Shown in pieces: positions 46,600 through 59,380 of a DNA stretch of 64,000 nucleotides. Made by a program: the position numbers and the translations under genes. Each line of letters starts with the position of its first letter. The first letter of the stretch is position 1. The stretch is from Cephalotus follicularis (taxonomy: Eukaryota; Streptophyta; Magnoliopsida; Oxalidales; Cephalotaceae), in NCBI GenBank assembly GCA_001972305.1, contig BDDD01002878.1, forward strand, positions 63,468 to 127,467, in the 5' to 3' direction. The notes below the pieces were generated by a model, which was not told the DNA's origin, did not search any database, and saw nothing but the letters and a program-made list of their open reading frames with translations.

Positions 46600-46725
46600 G
46601 TTTTTACGGCTTTACCACTATACTATGGGTTCTGACCGTTTTTACGGCTTTACCACTCTATGGGTTCTGACCGTTTTTACGGCTTTACCACTATATTATG
46701 GGCTCTGACCATTTTTACGGCTTAG
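46600..46725 (+). repeat. ~40-bp tandem repeat in G4 5' LTR
   Basis: Unit gttctgaccgtttttacggc followed by tttaccactatactatgg, three to four copies; the 3' LTR has about five (52939-53110). Copy-number change between LTRs is expected from slippage. Confidence 0.85.
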
Positions 46726-47812
46726 CCATGATGTGATCAGCGTTATCTCTTGCCCACTCGGCTACGACCTCAAAAGGGTAGGTAGTCGGTGGTAGTGCTA
46801 TCTCGGACCGGAGGTGCAGAGTAGTACTCAGACCTATGGACTGGTTGTCCCTATGATTGATATTGATTGTTATATGGATTGTCTGTAGGCCTATGGCCTT
46901 TTATGTGATTAGGACCAACCCAGTATACCACTGCTTAGGGACAGTTGGTATATTGACGCCGACCGCAATTGTCATTTATGCACACGACATGCCATACATA
47001 TATATTATACTATTGCACGCATATCACCATTATGCTGATGCACTACATGACATACATTGATATACTGTTGCACACATACACTATTATACTGTTTCATGCA
47101 TAGCATAGTATACCTACACGATATTATGTCGCTGACCCATTTCCCCTGTGTGCGGAATGGGTCAGGCTCAGGCACAGGTGATAGATTGCAACGAGGTAAG
47201 CTGAGAATGATAGGTTTTCTATAAAAGCTTCTGTTAGCCAATTGTATATGGTTTGTTTATATGAGTTGTAAAAAGGGCCTCGAGTTATAAATGAACTGTA
47301 TTGATATGTTAGACTTGTTATGTATAAGAGACAGATCTAAAGATGTATTAGAGATGTTTTATTTAGCTATCGACCTGCCGACATGTGGCAGTGCTTATGA
47401 TATGTGTATTGATGTATTAAACAGGGACAAGCCCATCATTTGAGGGATTAGAATGATACGATACTGGTTTAGTTGTGATTATTGAGGGTTGAGCCCGTAT
47501 ATATACATAAACTGCTGATTCCTCCTTCGGGAGTGTTGAGATATAAATTGAGTTTGTCTTTACAGGGAGTTTAGCTCTATAAACAAATACTTCATGCCGA
47601 AATTTCGGGTGATTTTAAGAGTTATTTTTTATTTTATTTGATTATTCCGCTGATGTTATTTAATGATTCTTCCTCTTATATGACTTTGATTTAAAGTTTT
47701 AAATTTATAGCACTTTTTGGAGTATGAATTATATGACTAAATAGACTAAAGGGAATGAATATCACACGTCGGATCGTGGGGGTTTACCCTTGCAGTTCGG
47801 GGCGTGATAGCT

Positions 47813-47824
47813 TGGTATCAGAGC
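47813..47824 (+). other. G4 primer binding site
   Basis: TGGTATCAGAGC is a perfect initiator-Met primer complement, four bases inside the 5' LTR end. Confidence 0.92.
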
Positions 47825-50800
47825 CGGTCCTATGATGGATACGCCAGGATAGGATCCTTGGCTATGGGAATTGAGAATGATTGATGGAAATAAAGTGCTA
47901 TTTGGAGTTACTTGGAATAGCGGAATGATAAGTGTTACATGGAGTTTTATGGAATTATGGGTATGAGAAGTCGATAGCTGAATCTTTGTCTCTTATACAA
48001 GTAGATATGGAACGGAAAAGGAAAGGAACTACCATACCACATTTAGACTAATCCCACGGTCGAGAATTATCGAGAACATACAATTTGACCTAGTCTCACA
48101 GTTTTATGGTATGGGCTGGTTCTACAGTTATGGATCGTATCGTTACGGATCGTAGTGGTCCAGATTGTGATGGTATAGTTGGAAGACAGTCCGTGTGTTT
48201 AGTTACCCCTCCTAAGGATATATGATGGATTGGTTAGTAGCATATTGTACCCATGAGAATGGATACGAGAAGGTTAAAACCTTCAATATATCAAGATAGT
48301 CTCAATTCCAGTTTATTGGGACTTTGGATCATCAGCCAGTTCAGATGATTTCAGCCCTTCATGCTAATAGAATTATGGGACAAGGTTACAGTAGATATCT
48401 GGCATATGTGACCGATAACAGGAGACTGGTACCGAGGTTTGAGGATGTTCTGGTTGTTTGTGAATACCTGGACGTCATTCCGGGTGAGTTAACATCCTGA
48501 CGTCTAAAGATGGGTCCAGAGTATCTGATTGATTGTTTCTAAGGGGTTTGGCAGGAATTCTCCTTTGTTTGTAGACCCCTCTGTCAATCAACATGTCGAT
48601 GCATTGGTTCATAGCGTCGACATCTATGAGTGACGAATTGACACCCTAGAGGTGAGCAGTTGACGCGATGACCATTCTTTCGCGTTTCTGTACATTAACC
48701 AATGTCACACGTTGACGCCTACAGTGATGATGTCGATGCCTAAAGGATGTTGTTGATGCCCAAATGTCATGTTTTATATGAAGTTTCTTGTTTTTCTTGG
48801 GTTCTATCCTTAAAGGATTCCCTAGTCAGGCTAGCATCTAAGGCTACCGAGTAGGTCATTTCTGAGGCCGCCAAGTAGTCTAGACTTGCTAGGGAGGCCG
48901 ACTTTGAAAAGGCAACCCCTCTGAAACCTCATGAGATATACCAATGGTGTGACAGTGATGGCCATGACATGTGAAGCGAACAAGTCACCGACTGAGATGA
49001 CCGTGGTAGATCTGTGTGGCACCAAGAGGAAGGGTCGACGAGCCCTGACTACAGGACGTATATTGTACAGTTTATGGTATATGGTTATGGCATTGCAAAG
49101 ATACGGTTATGGACCCAGATTCGCTCAGTTCATGTATTGCCTTGTGACTTATATGTCATGCTAATGTGAAACCAGAACCCTTATGGAATGTTATGTAAGT
49201 TAACACCCCAATGGGAGAATCTATTCATCCTGAAAAAGTGTGTGAGTCGTGCGCTATAAAGATAGCCGACCCTATATGACGACAAACCTCCTAGTGTTGA
49301 CGATGGATGAGTTAGAAGTGATTACTGAGGTGCATCCATTTGGATATGTGTTATCATCGACAATCTCCAAGTCACGACATGGACCTTATGGGTGGATCGT
49401 AGTGTCGTAAAATGGGATGATCAATTCGCTACTACCTTCACGAACTTTATGGAAGGGGTGTGTAATCCATATCTTGACCGTATCATCTAGTCTCATTCGA
49501 TGATGTGTTAGTGCATTCCAAGATTGCGAAATGCCATGGGAAGTGGTTGTACTAAACACGGCAGGTCTTGCGAGATTGCCAGTGCTATGCCAATTCAGCA
49601 AGTATGGAGTTTTGTTATTGGAGGTAGTTTCCTTGTTAACGTTGACCAGTAATAGTTCGTCTGTGGACCTAACAAGTATAGAAAGGGTGAAGGATTAGGA
49701 ATGGTCGATAAACGTGACAATAGTCCAAGGTTTCTTAGGCTTACGGGTTACTATCGGCACTTTGTCAAGGAAAATTTTGCGAATTACCACACCTTTGACT
49801 CGATTGACGCAGAAAAACGGGATGTAAAAGATGACAGTGGTAAAGGGAGCTTCCAGGAGTTAAAACATCGTCTAATATATGCGCCGATCATGGTTTTACC
49901 TTAGAGGAATGATGGTTTCGTGGTATACAGTGATGCCTCAGGGAATGACGCGAATTGTGTTTTGAGGTTGTTTGGGGAATGAGCCCTATGTCTTAAGGAA
50001 AGTTGGAGACTCATGAGTGAGTTATTCCACTCACGACCTAGAATTTGCAGCGTTAGTCGTGCGCTATGCCAATGGAGACCCTGTCTACGCGGTACAAAGT
50101 AGCGGTGTTCACAGATCACAAGGGTCCGCACATCCTTTCTCTTAGAAGTATCTAAATATGAAACAAAGAAAGTGGATGGAGCTGCTCAATGGTTACACCT
50201 GTGAGATTCAATGTCAACCAGGCAATGCTAATATGCTTACAGACGTCTTAAGTCGCCGATTAGCTTGCTTGACGATCTCCTAAGTTCAAGCACGACCATG
50301 GTTGATGGATAGAATTGAGTGGCTCAAGGGATGGATGGTGAATTGATTAAGGATACATTACATGATCAAGGCGAATTCAAACCCGAATTCTCGATTCGTA
50401 GTGATGAGTTGATAAAATCCCAAGGCAGAGTTTGTGCCCTTTACAACGAAAAGCCAACTGTGGAGCTATAGTTCCAAGCTTATCGCTCCAGTTTCTCAGT
50501 ACATCCTGCGTTTAGCAAGGTGTATCAAGATCTGTAATTCAATTTGGTGGAAAGACATGACGAAAGAGTGAGCACAATATCCTATAGGCTTGCCTTGCCA
50601 CTCAGCCTACGGGATCGGAACCTACCATATAAGGTAGTATATATGCCCTAGATCAGGGTGGCATCACAGAAGCGTGATGGATGGAGATAACCGTTGGAAT
50701 GGACTTCTGCCGTTAGCAGAATTCACACGGGAAGATCATGTGTTTCACAAGGTGTTCATACCTCAATACTTAGAATGTATTATCCAGATCCTACTCACGT

Positions 50801-51103
50801 GCTACAATATGAGCCGTTAGAGTTAAGGACAGATACAAGCTTGAGAAGAACTCATATATATGTATATAAATATATGTTCAGAGATGATTTTCGAATGATA
50901 TGGACGCCGAAGGACGATGAAACGGGTTATACGATCGTGGACCACATGGTTAAAGGATGAGGACGTTACATGGGTGAAGTATGATGATAATGCTTTGAGC
51001 TTGAGAAAGTTGTATGAGACGCGTGAAAGAAACGCGGACATCCTACCCTCACATGTTTTAACCTAGGAAATCTCGGGATGAGATATTTCTAAGGAGGGGA
51101 GGA
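47825..51103 (+). pseudogene. G4 interior: decayed gypsy pol
   Basis: Recognisable islands, in order: end of protease/start of RT (YLAYVTDNRRLVPRFEDVLV then EYLDVIPGELTS, about 48390-48500); the RT FxDDxLVHSK segment near 49490-49530; RT end PRFLRLTGYYRHFVKE (49723) and FQELKHRLIYAPIMVLP (49850-49900); RNase H VVYSDASGND (49920), HDLEFAALVVRYA and MKQRKWMELLNGYTCEI with a final LTDVLSRR (about 50160-50270); and the integrase C-terminal tail YYPDPTHVLQYEPLEL (near 50785). The integrase core is absent. A GTCGAC-core cluster lies at 48593-48762. The polypurine tract AAGGAGGGGAGGA is at 51091-51103. Confidence 0.85.
48593..48762. repeat. GTCGAC-core palindrome cluster inside G4 interior
   Basis: About seven units: tgtcgatgc, agcgtcgacatct, gaattgacac, cagttgacgcg, acgttgacgcct, tgtcgatgcc, tgttgatgcc. 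It sits between a protease/RT-start remnant and further RT remnants, so it lies in what should be coding DNA. Confidence 0.7.
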
Positions 51104-54100
51104 TGTAAGGCCCCAAATTTTATAAATAATTCTTTTAATATTGGCACAGTGTATGACCGTATTGAGCCGATGGAGCCCGAATCGATAAAAAGAATCGCGT
51201 ATTAGAGCCGCAAATTATAAGGCCCAAAATGATTAATAAAGCCCATTTTTAATGCGCGACAATAAGTCCCTATGTTCGCATTTTTATTGCGATTATTTTG
51301 GTACCCGTTCGGATAATTAATATTGACGTTTTCGATTAAACGGGACCCATGCCTTAGTGTTTTGGCTAGTAAATACCAAGAATGGAAGCAAAAATTGAAG
51401 AAAAGACAAAGAAATGATACACAAGCGCATAAGGCGCCCGTGCAAAGAAAGAAGAAGATAGACACGAGGGAGACATCGAGAGCGCACCAGAGAGAGGGAG
51501 AGAGAGATTGGGAGAGAGACCGGCACAGAGATCAGGAGAGAGCGCCGGAGCAAGCTACCGGACTGGGAGAGAATGGCAGTCAACCCAGGCGCACCACCGA
51601 CCGGTAACCTCTTCCCCCTTCCCCTCTTTTCTCTTCTTTTTCTTTTCCTTTGTTGTCACTGTGCTTGCCATCTGCCGGCGTTTCCCGGTGCCGTTAACGT
51701 CGCGGATGGATGGGGTTTTCATCTAGAAGGCCCGCTCTATCCATTTTGACCACCGGTGAGGCGTAGTTTGGCCAGAATCGGCCGGGATGTGTCAACTGAG
51801 TCGGCTTGGCGAGTCGACTCACGAATGCCTAAGACCACGCAATGTGCACCGAGTCTCGGCGAGGTAAGGGCTTAGACATGTTTGTCTAGTGGTTGTGATG
51901 CGTTTTATGGTGTTGGTCAGAGCTGTGGTTGACCGGCGAGTCAGCTCAGTGAGTTGAACTCACTGGCCAGCCGTGACAGCGTGTTTCACGCAGAGTCACG
52001 GCGAGTTACGGCCACCAATGGACTGGGTGAAAGATTTTAAGGTCGGTTAAGGCATTTTTGAGTGTTGACCGGAACTGTTGAAGTCCAGCGAGTTAACTCA
52101 GTGAGTCGAACTCACTGGCCGACCGTGACAGCGCGTTTCACGGTGAGTCACGGTGAGCCTCCGATGGTTTTGAACATATTGTCCAATGTGGAACCTGTTT
52201 TATGGGTTTCGCCGGAGCTGAATGAGTTGGCCAGAAACTGGTCGAAGCTCCGATGGCGGCTATTTTTGGTTTCCGTGCGTAGAGTGTAACAGAATTGTGT
52301 TGTGCATGCAGGATAAAGGAAAAGATCAAGGATAAACAAAACGATCAAGGTTAGGGGATTTCGGAGATTTACGAGCTCAGTTGCTACGAGGTAGGTTATA
52401 CTATTGCTTGCATTACATTCATGCATTCTAAATGATTATTTGGATTGATATGTGTACGAATTGTACTTGTATAGATGCATGATTGTATTTATATATAATT
52501 GCATATGGCATATGATATAAGGGTTCGACGTTGAATTAAGTGGAGATGAGTTCTTGCCTTCTCTTAATTGACGGGTTATGGGATGAATCTTAAAAGCTTT
52601 GAACAGTTTTGGGACATAGTTCCAATGATTTACGAACTCTTTCACAAACTACATTTTCTATCAAAACCGTCGACAAATGGCCATTGGATATGAAAAATGA
52701 CTTATGATTACGAAATGATCTTTATATGATTTTACGGATGTGGATCCTATGAGATCCTTTATGAAATGGTCCCTATCCTTTAAACAAATATATGTCATGG
52801 GTTACGAGTATTACAATGTACGACTATGATATATACTATTGTTTGGGACCTATGAGATAACCCATCCATAACCTACGTTTCCGTCGCGAGGATTATGGGT
52901 GTTCGATCACATCATCATTGGAGGTTACCGGCGCCTATGGATTCTGACCGTTTTTACGGCTTTACCACTATACTATAGGTTCTGACCGTTTTTACAGCTT
53001 TACCACTCTATGGGTTCTTACCGTTTTTACGGCTTTACCACTCTATGGGTTCTGACAGTTTTTACGGCTTTACCACTATATTATGGGCTCTGACCATTTT
53101 TATGGCTTATCCATGATGTGATCAGCGTTATCTCTTGCCCACTTGGCTACGACCTCAAAAGGGTAGGTAGTCGGTGGTAGTGCTATCTTGGGCCGGAGGT
53201 GCAGAGTAGTACTCAGACCTATGGACTAGTGGTCCCTATGATTGATATTGATTGTTATATGGATTATCTGCAGGCCTATGGCCTTTTATGTGATTAGGAC
53301 CAGCCCAGTATACCACTGCTTAGGGACAATTGGTATATTGACGCCATCCGCAATTGTCATTTACGTACACGAAATGCCATAAATATATATTATAATGTTG
53401 CACGCATATAACCATTATGCTGATTCACTACATGACATACATTGATATACTGTTGCACACATACACTATTATACTGTTTCATGCATAGCATAGTATACCT
53501 ACACGACATTATGTCGCCGACCCATTTCCCCTGTGTGCGGAATGGGTCAGGCTCAGGCACAGGTGATGGATTGCAACGAGGTAAGCTGAGAATGACAGGT
53601 TTTCTATAACAGCTTCTGTTAGCTAATTGTATATGGTTTGTTTATCTGAGTTGTAAAAAGGGCATCGAGTTATAAATGAACTGTACTGATATGTTAGACT
53701 TGTTATGTATAAGAGATAGATCTAAAGATGCATTAGATATGTTTTATTTCAGCTATCGACCTGCCGACATGTGGCAGTGCTTATGATATGTGTATTGATG
53801 TATTAAACAGGGACAAGCCCATCATTTGAGGCATTAGAAAGATACGATACTGGTTTAGTTATGATTGCTGAGGACTGAGCCCGTATATATACATAAACTG
53901 CTGATTCCTCCTTCGGGAGTGTTGAGATATAAATTGAGTTTTTCTTTACAGGGAGTTTAGCTCTATAAACGAATACTTCATGCCGAAATTTCGGGAGATT
54001 TTAAGAGTTAGTTTTTATTTGATTTGATTATTCCGCTGATGTTATTTAATGATTCTTCCACTTATATGACTTTCATTTAAAGTTTTATATTTATATCACT

Positions 54101-54195
54101 TTTTGGAGTATGAATTATATGACTAAATAGACTAAAGGGAATGAATATCAAGCGTCAGATCGTGGGGGTTTACCCTTGCGGTTCGGGGCACGACA
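51104..54195 (+). mobile_element. G4 3' LTR
   Basis: Starts TGTAAGGCCCC after the polypurine tract and ends CGGGGCACGACA. It aligns with 44644-47809 except 52678-52938, which replaces the GTCGAC cluster and adjoining sequence (46202-46600). Confidence 0.92.
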
Positions 54196-54200
54196 CCAAA

Positions 54201-55759
54201 GTTATTTCTCCAAGCTTCTTCAAGGCTTGGGTTCAATGATGGCGGAAAGTAATAAGCTCCCAAACACTAAAAAATAAACAAGAAATAACTTCACATACCA
54301 CGCAAGGTTCAACAAAGATAAGGGTGTTCTCCATGGAACCTCTATTGTGTAGAGAGTTCTTGATCAAGACAAGTGTAGGTGTACTACAAGGTATAGCACA
54401 CCTCTACCTATAATGATCAATGGAGGGCTGAAGAGGAGATGAGTGTATGTACTTTCTTCTTGAAGCTCTAAGCTTCACAACAATGGCTTCCCAGGGAGAA
54501 ACTAGAAGAAAGGAAGAAGAGAGATGTGAGAGCAACGGCCTTGAGAAGAAAAAGAGAGAGAGAACCCGTGTTTGTGTATGGAAAAGTGAGAGTCTAATTC
54601 TTCTATCTCTCTCCCATATAGCCAGCCTTCCCTAGAAAATAATGACATAGCCCCATACTTTGTCATACACAACCCTTACCCATGTAAGTCTTGCCCATGC
54701 CTTCCTTACAGAAGGCCATACATGGTATGGACATTGATTGTACAAAACTCAAGTGTTCAAATGCCACTAATAGAAAAAATGGGGGCGACTTTGAGGGAAT
54801 TGTGGGCGGCCTTGGTTTGCTAAATGCATACACTTTTTAGCCCTAATGTGCACCATGCACATTTGCATGTTTTGGCCCAATGTGTCCAACACATTCCTTA
54901 CCCAATGCTCTCTTGTACAAGTCCATATAATTACTTGTGATACACTCAACCTTTGACTATAGTAAATTGATTATTATGTAGCTAACTGCTCACCATCATA
55001 CGGTGACAAAAGCCAAGCAAATCAAGGTGCTCATGCAAAATAACATCTCTAAGATGCTTTCTTCCCATCAAGTGACACATGCCCAACATATGTCAACAAA
55101 TCCAATAATTAGGCGGGTTCATAAAGTTCAGTTTGAAATCCAGTACGATGGATAAATTTTTGGAAGATCCCAGGGTTCTGGTACAACCATTCTAAGAGTC
55201 CTAGACTTTTCTAATTGTCCCGGAATGATATCAAATGACATTCCAGATACTTGGAATTAATTCCAAACTCCTTTCCACGTTAATTGATCGATAGTCGGTT
55301 AAACCGATACTTTCTCCTATCATCAGCATATGTGCACTGTTTCCCTCGTCATCCTTGGTCCTCCGACCGCGGCCCAGGGCATGGATAACTGTAAACCCTA
55401 GATAAAGCTGTGATGACTATAGATCTGGTAACACATTACGACTATCGGCGGACCTCCCTGGAAACCTAGTCTCCAATACATAGGCACCTGGGCAGGATTT
55501 TCCAGTGTGCAATGGACCCAGATAGTATAGAGCCTATCACTCTCACTACGAATGTGAGGATTCCTTGTTGCGCACTCGCTCACACTCAAACGTAGATCCC
55601 ATCAGGCCCAAAGACAACCCGTTTGCTAGCTCCACACGCTGGGTAAGGCAGAAATTAAAGCCAGGATGTCACTACACAATGTCAAGCAGCCGCTCAGGTC
55701 TAAGGAATAGCTTAGGTCACGTATGTCTGACTACTCACCGGGTGACTATACAACACCGG
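54201..55759 (-). mobile_element. Minus-strand copia LTR, piece 2
   Basis: Continues 44139-44643. The stretch 55380-55740 is the inverse of the conserved copia LTR block (compare 22350-22660 and 27000-27320). It is broken at ACCGG (55755-55759) by G5. Open frames here are shadows. Confidence 0.65.
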
Positions 55760-56342
55760 TGTAAAACCCTGCTCGTTCGTAAATATAATTTACGGATTTT
55801 ATGTTTGTGTTCGGGCTTTTTATTTGTGTTTAAATTTAAAAGTCTGGTTGCCCTGTGTTTTGGGCTTATATAATTTGGGCTGACTGATACCAGTCCAATT
55901 ATGGGTACGTAATACTATGTTGGGATTCATTTAATTTTATCAAAATTTATTTTACTAAAACAATTTATTTTTACTTTACAAATCCTTTTTAATCCATTAT
56001 TTTAATTAATTCTTTATTTTCCTTTTTATTTCACTTTTTCCTTTTTCTTTTCCTTTTCCTTATTCTTTTTCTTCCTATTTTCTCTTATTTCCTTCAGTGA
56101 TCCTTATGTTTTGTTTAGTGGTCAGAAACATGGATTATTATGTTTTATGTTTTTAAATTGGAACTGGTTTATGCTTTAAGTTTCCGTAACTGCTTAATAT
56201 GTTAAATGGTTAAGTTTTAATGTTTTGATAAGACTACCACATTTTTGGCTGTTATTGGCTAATAAAGTAAACTTATGATTTGTTAAGTTAAGTTATGTAT
56301 GATATGACCCTGTGACGACTCCCGCCGTCAGGGGGTGTTACA
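55760..56342 (+). mobile_element. G5 5' LTR (short form)
   Basis: Starts TGTAAAACCCTGCTCGTTCG and ends CGTCAGGGGGTGTTACA. Same family as 34888-35375. It has a pyrimidine-rich run (about 56030-56097) but lacks the long middle seen at 57590-58440. Confidence 0.88.
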
Positions 56343-56360
56343 GATTATGGTATCAGAGAA
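56343..56360 (+). other. G5 primer binding site
   Basis: GATTATGGTATCAGAGAATT: core TGGTATCAGAG (56348-56358), complementary to initiator-Met tRNA, directly after the LTR. Confidence 0.88.
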
Positions 56361-56512
56361 TTAGGTTTTGTTTCCTTAGAAGACCTAACTAGGTTTGACC
56401 TGTGAGACTGGGTAGACACTCGGTTAGGCTGCTTCGTTATGGTCTTATGATATGTTTTCTGTTTCCTGTTATTGTTCCTTGTGATATTTATGTTTTGGAT
56501 GCCTTTTCGTAG

Positions 56513-57590
56513 ATGGCACGTACAAGGAACGCTGTTTGAAGAACTGCACCCGCTGAGGCTCAGGAAGTTAGAAATGAGCCTACCATGGAGGAGCTCGTAC
56601 GTCAGGTTGTCGCTCAGGAGATACGATGCGCGTTGAATGAGCAGAATCTGAATCAGGGCTGTAGGGAGCCGGTTATTGCTAATGATGCTCCAGCTGATGT
56701 TCAGTTGGGAAGAGATGCTGGCGACAGGATTGATACGCCCAGTTATGTTTGGCTTGAACGGTTCCAGAAGCAGAGACCGCAGTCTTTCAGCTCAGCCATG
56801 ATTCCTGTTGAGGCCGAGCACTGGATTGCTCATTTGGATAAGATCTTTGATTTGCTGGGATGCAGTGATGAACAGAAGATCAAGCTAGCTGTGTATAAGC
56901 TTGAGGGTGATGCTCAGAAATGGTGGAAAGCTGTGGATTTGGCTAAGGGTGGAAACTATGCAGAGAATTTGACCTGGTCAGAGTTCTGTGAAGTCTTTTA
57001 TCAGCAGTATTTTTCCACTTCTGATAAGGAGGCTTACGCCAGAGAGTTTATCAATACCTGACAGAGGGATGGTGAGTCGGTGACTGAATTTCTGACTCGT
57101 TTCACTAGGCTTGTTGGTTTTACTGGTTCTGCAGCAGGGACTGCACTGGAGCAGGCAGAAAAGTTCAAATGGAAGTTACATTATCAGCTCCGGGGTAAAT
57201 TGTTCAACACCAGGTTTGCTGATGTATCTGAAGTGGCTAATGCGCTAAGAACATTGAGCTGGAAAGGTTAGATTTCTAGGCTGCTCGACAGGAGTTTGAC
57301 AGAAAGAGAAACAGGGGTGATTCTAAGGGGCAAGGTTCTGGACAGAATAAGAATAGGAATGGCAAGCGTGGCAAGAGAAATGATAGCCGGGGACAGCAAC
57401 AGCCCGGTAATGACCAGAGGCAGACACAGGGAGCTGCAGATGTTCAGATTGCCAAATGTGATGTGTGTGGTAGACAGCATCCGGTGGGAGTGTGCTACAA
57501 GGCTATCGGAGCCTGTTTTGTGTGTGGACAGAAAGGGCATTTCGTGAAGGCTTCAAAGGAGAAATTGTTTTTGATCGCCTATTCGTAAGT
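56513..57590 (+). pseudogene. G5 gag with zinc knuckle, lightly damaged
   Basis: The natural start is MARTRNAV at 56513; the next codon is a TGA (56537-56539), and the same frame reopens to MEELVRQVVAQEI. A Retrotrans_gag core follows: FQKQRPQSFSSA, EAEHWIAHLDKIFDLLGCSDEQK, YKLEGDAQKWWKAV, WSEFCEVFYQQYF. A TGA at 57059-57061 follows FINT, then VTEFLTRFTRLVGF. A frameshift near 57250 moves into the frame with a basic K/R/N/Q linker and CDVCGRQHPVGVC plus CFVCGQKGHFVKA. Three lesions in otherwise well-kept sequence make this the best-preserved gag here. Confidence 0.9.
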
Positions 57591-59039
57591 ACTGTGTAAG
57601 CACATAAGGTACGACTTTTCTGTTCCTTGGCTATCTGACATTCGAACTAAAACTATTTTGCTAAGCATCTTCGTTTATGAAAACAACGATGTTTCATGAT
57701 TTTGATACGTTTCAAATTTAAAGTTGGTTTGACATTTTAATTGATTCCGACCTTATTGATACGATATGTTATGATATGATATGTTATAATACCGTTGTGA
57801 GCGGTTTTCAAATATGTTGTGTCAAAACATATTTTATGTGATTTTAAATTGATTTTGATAAATCAATAATTTTTAATTACTGAGTATTGTACCCACCTAT
57901 GGGGCGTACCATAGGCACATCGTGGGCCTGGCACGGGGACGTGACACTTCCGTAGCGGTGTGATTAGACTACGACATCTCTGAGTGTATGAACAAATCCC
58001 ATGAGGTGGATTTGTGGATCCGCTATGTATGATAGAGGCTTATGAATCGATTCTAGTTTATGTGATCAAAGGTGAATTCAGATATATGTTCCGATGTGTG
58101 ATCGAATATGTGTATGTGAGAATTGACTTGTGTAGTGCCGTACACTTCAATTCTAGTGGGCATGTGGAATTAGCGCCTCCCTTGCCAAAATTTACGATAT
58201 GTGACATGAATATGGCTCAGTATGTTTTATGAACTATGATTTATAACGTTTTGAAATGTTCCGAAATTGTTTGGAAAATATGCCATTGTCATTGAATATG
58301 ATCAGACTGTTTTATCTGTTAAAGATTTCTGTTACGTTATTATTGAATTATTAATGCTTTTAAATTACAGTTTACTGTTTTATTTCCCTTATCCGTACTG
58401 AGGTTTGCTAAGCCGCATTTTTGTTTCCATGCGGCAGGTTTTCAGGAGCAGCGGGGGAAAGTGTGATTGAGTGATGAACACCCTATGTGTTGGATCCTTA
58501 GGAGAGTGATCCTTATGTTATGTCTAGTGGTCAGAAACATGGTCTATTATGTCTTATGTTTTTAAAATTGGAACTGAATTATGTTTTGGGTTTTCCGCAA
58601 CTACTTAATATGTTAAATTGTTAAGTTTTAATGTTTTGATAAGACTGCCACGTTTTTTGGCTGTTTTGGCTGTCATTGGCTAATAAATTAATCTTATGAT
58701 TTGTTATGTTATGTATGATATGACCCTGTGACGACTCCCGCCGTCCGGGGGTGTTACAGTGATGACCACCCTATGTGTTGGATCCTTAGGAGAGTGATCC
58801 TTATGATATGTTTAGTGGTCAGAAACATGGATTATTATGTTTTATGTTTTTAAATTGGAACTGGTTTATGCTTTAAGTTTCCGTAACTGCTTAATATGTT
58901 AAATGGTTAAGTTTTAATGTTTTGATAAGACTGCCACGTTTTTGGCTGTTATTGGCTAATAAAGTAAACTTATGATTTGTTAAGTTATGTTATGTATGAT
59001 ATGACCCTATGACGACTCCCGCCGACCGGGGGTGTTACA
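57591..59039 (+). mobile_element. G5 3' side: partial long-form LTR with duplicated tail
   Basis: 57893-58450 matches LTR 37678-38220. The tail 58471-58758 (ending GTGTTACA) is repeated as 58759-59039, a direct duplication of about 285 bp. No TGTAA LTR start is found, so the 3' LTR is not simply the partner of the 5' LTR. Confidence 0.8.
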
Positions 59040-59044
59040 ACCGG

Positions 59045-59277
59045 CATAGATAGGAATCGGCTATTGACACAGGTTGGACTATCCAAATAGGATTCCTATG
59101 GTGGGTCAGTTTAGTGAACATACCCTAAGTATGCACAACGCATTAGCGCTAGGCTATAGCCATATGGTAATGAGATACTCCATCCTCCACTATTGGGATG
59201 CGAGCATAATGACGGCAAGTCTATCTGGTTCTACTGTTTCCCTAAGACAGGGAACCTACGACTTGGAACATTTGTCA
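59045..59277 (-). mobile_element. Minus-strand copia LTR, piece 3
   Basis: The inverse matches 22070-22290 (for example tgacaaatgttccaagtc). About 255 bp of LTR start should follow but is displaced by the LTR at 59278. Confidence 0.7.
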
Positions 59278-59380
59278 TGTAATGACCCGAATTTCCATTA
59301 AAGATATTAATTATGGAAAGATGATTGCTATTGTGTAATTGGCAAATATTTTAAGGGACCCATAGTATGACCCTACGCTA

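Larger units (their letters stand above)
44644..47809 (+). mobile_element. G4 5' LTR
   Basis: Starts TGTAAGGCCCC and ends TTCGGGGCGTGATA, against ...CACGACA in the partner. Contains (GA)n at 45031-45058, TTGACTCAGTGAGTC palindromes (around 45465 and 45618), GAGGTAGG at 45914 as a possible splice donor, a GTCGAC-core cluster (46193-46402) and a ~40-bp tandem repeat (46600-46725). Confidence 0.92.
44639..54200 (+). mobile_element. G4: full-length Ty3-gypsy element (44644-54195) with TSD CCAAA
   Basis: CCAAA flanks both ends (44639-44643, 54196-54200). Two ~3.1-kb LTRs enclose only about 3.3 kb of interior with a primer site, decayed pol remnants and a polypurine tract. Internal deletions have removed most of gag, protease and integrase. 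Order and orientation are normal. LTRs are similar throughout except for one replaced block. Confidence 0.93.
55755..59044 (+). mobile_element. G5: gag-only gypsy derivative (55760-59039) with TSD ACCGG
   Basis: ACCGG at 55755-55759 and 59040-59044. A 583-bp 5' LTR, primer site and gag are present, but no protease, RT, RNase H or integrase. The 3' side starts in mid-LTR near 57590 and ends in two successive LTR tails. Plants contain such gag-only LTR elements (described as TR-GAG); they depend on a coding relative. Confidence 0.88.

Noticed and set aside
47160-47180. Splice acceptor for a G4 LTR intron
   Set aside because: Candidate AGs are present (GGCACAG) but without a good pyrimidine tract, so G4 is left without an assigned acceptor.
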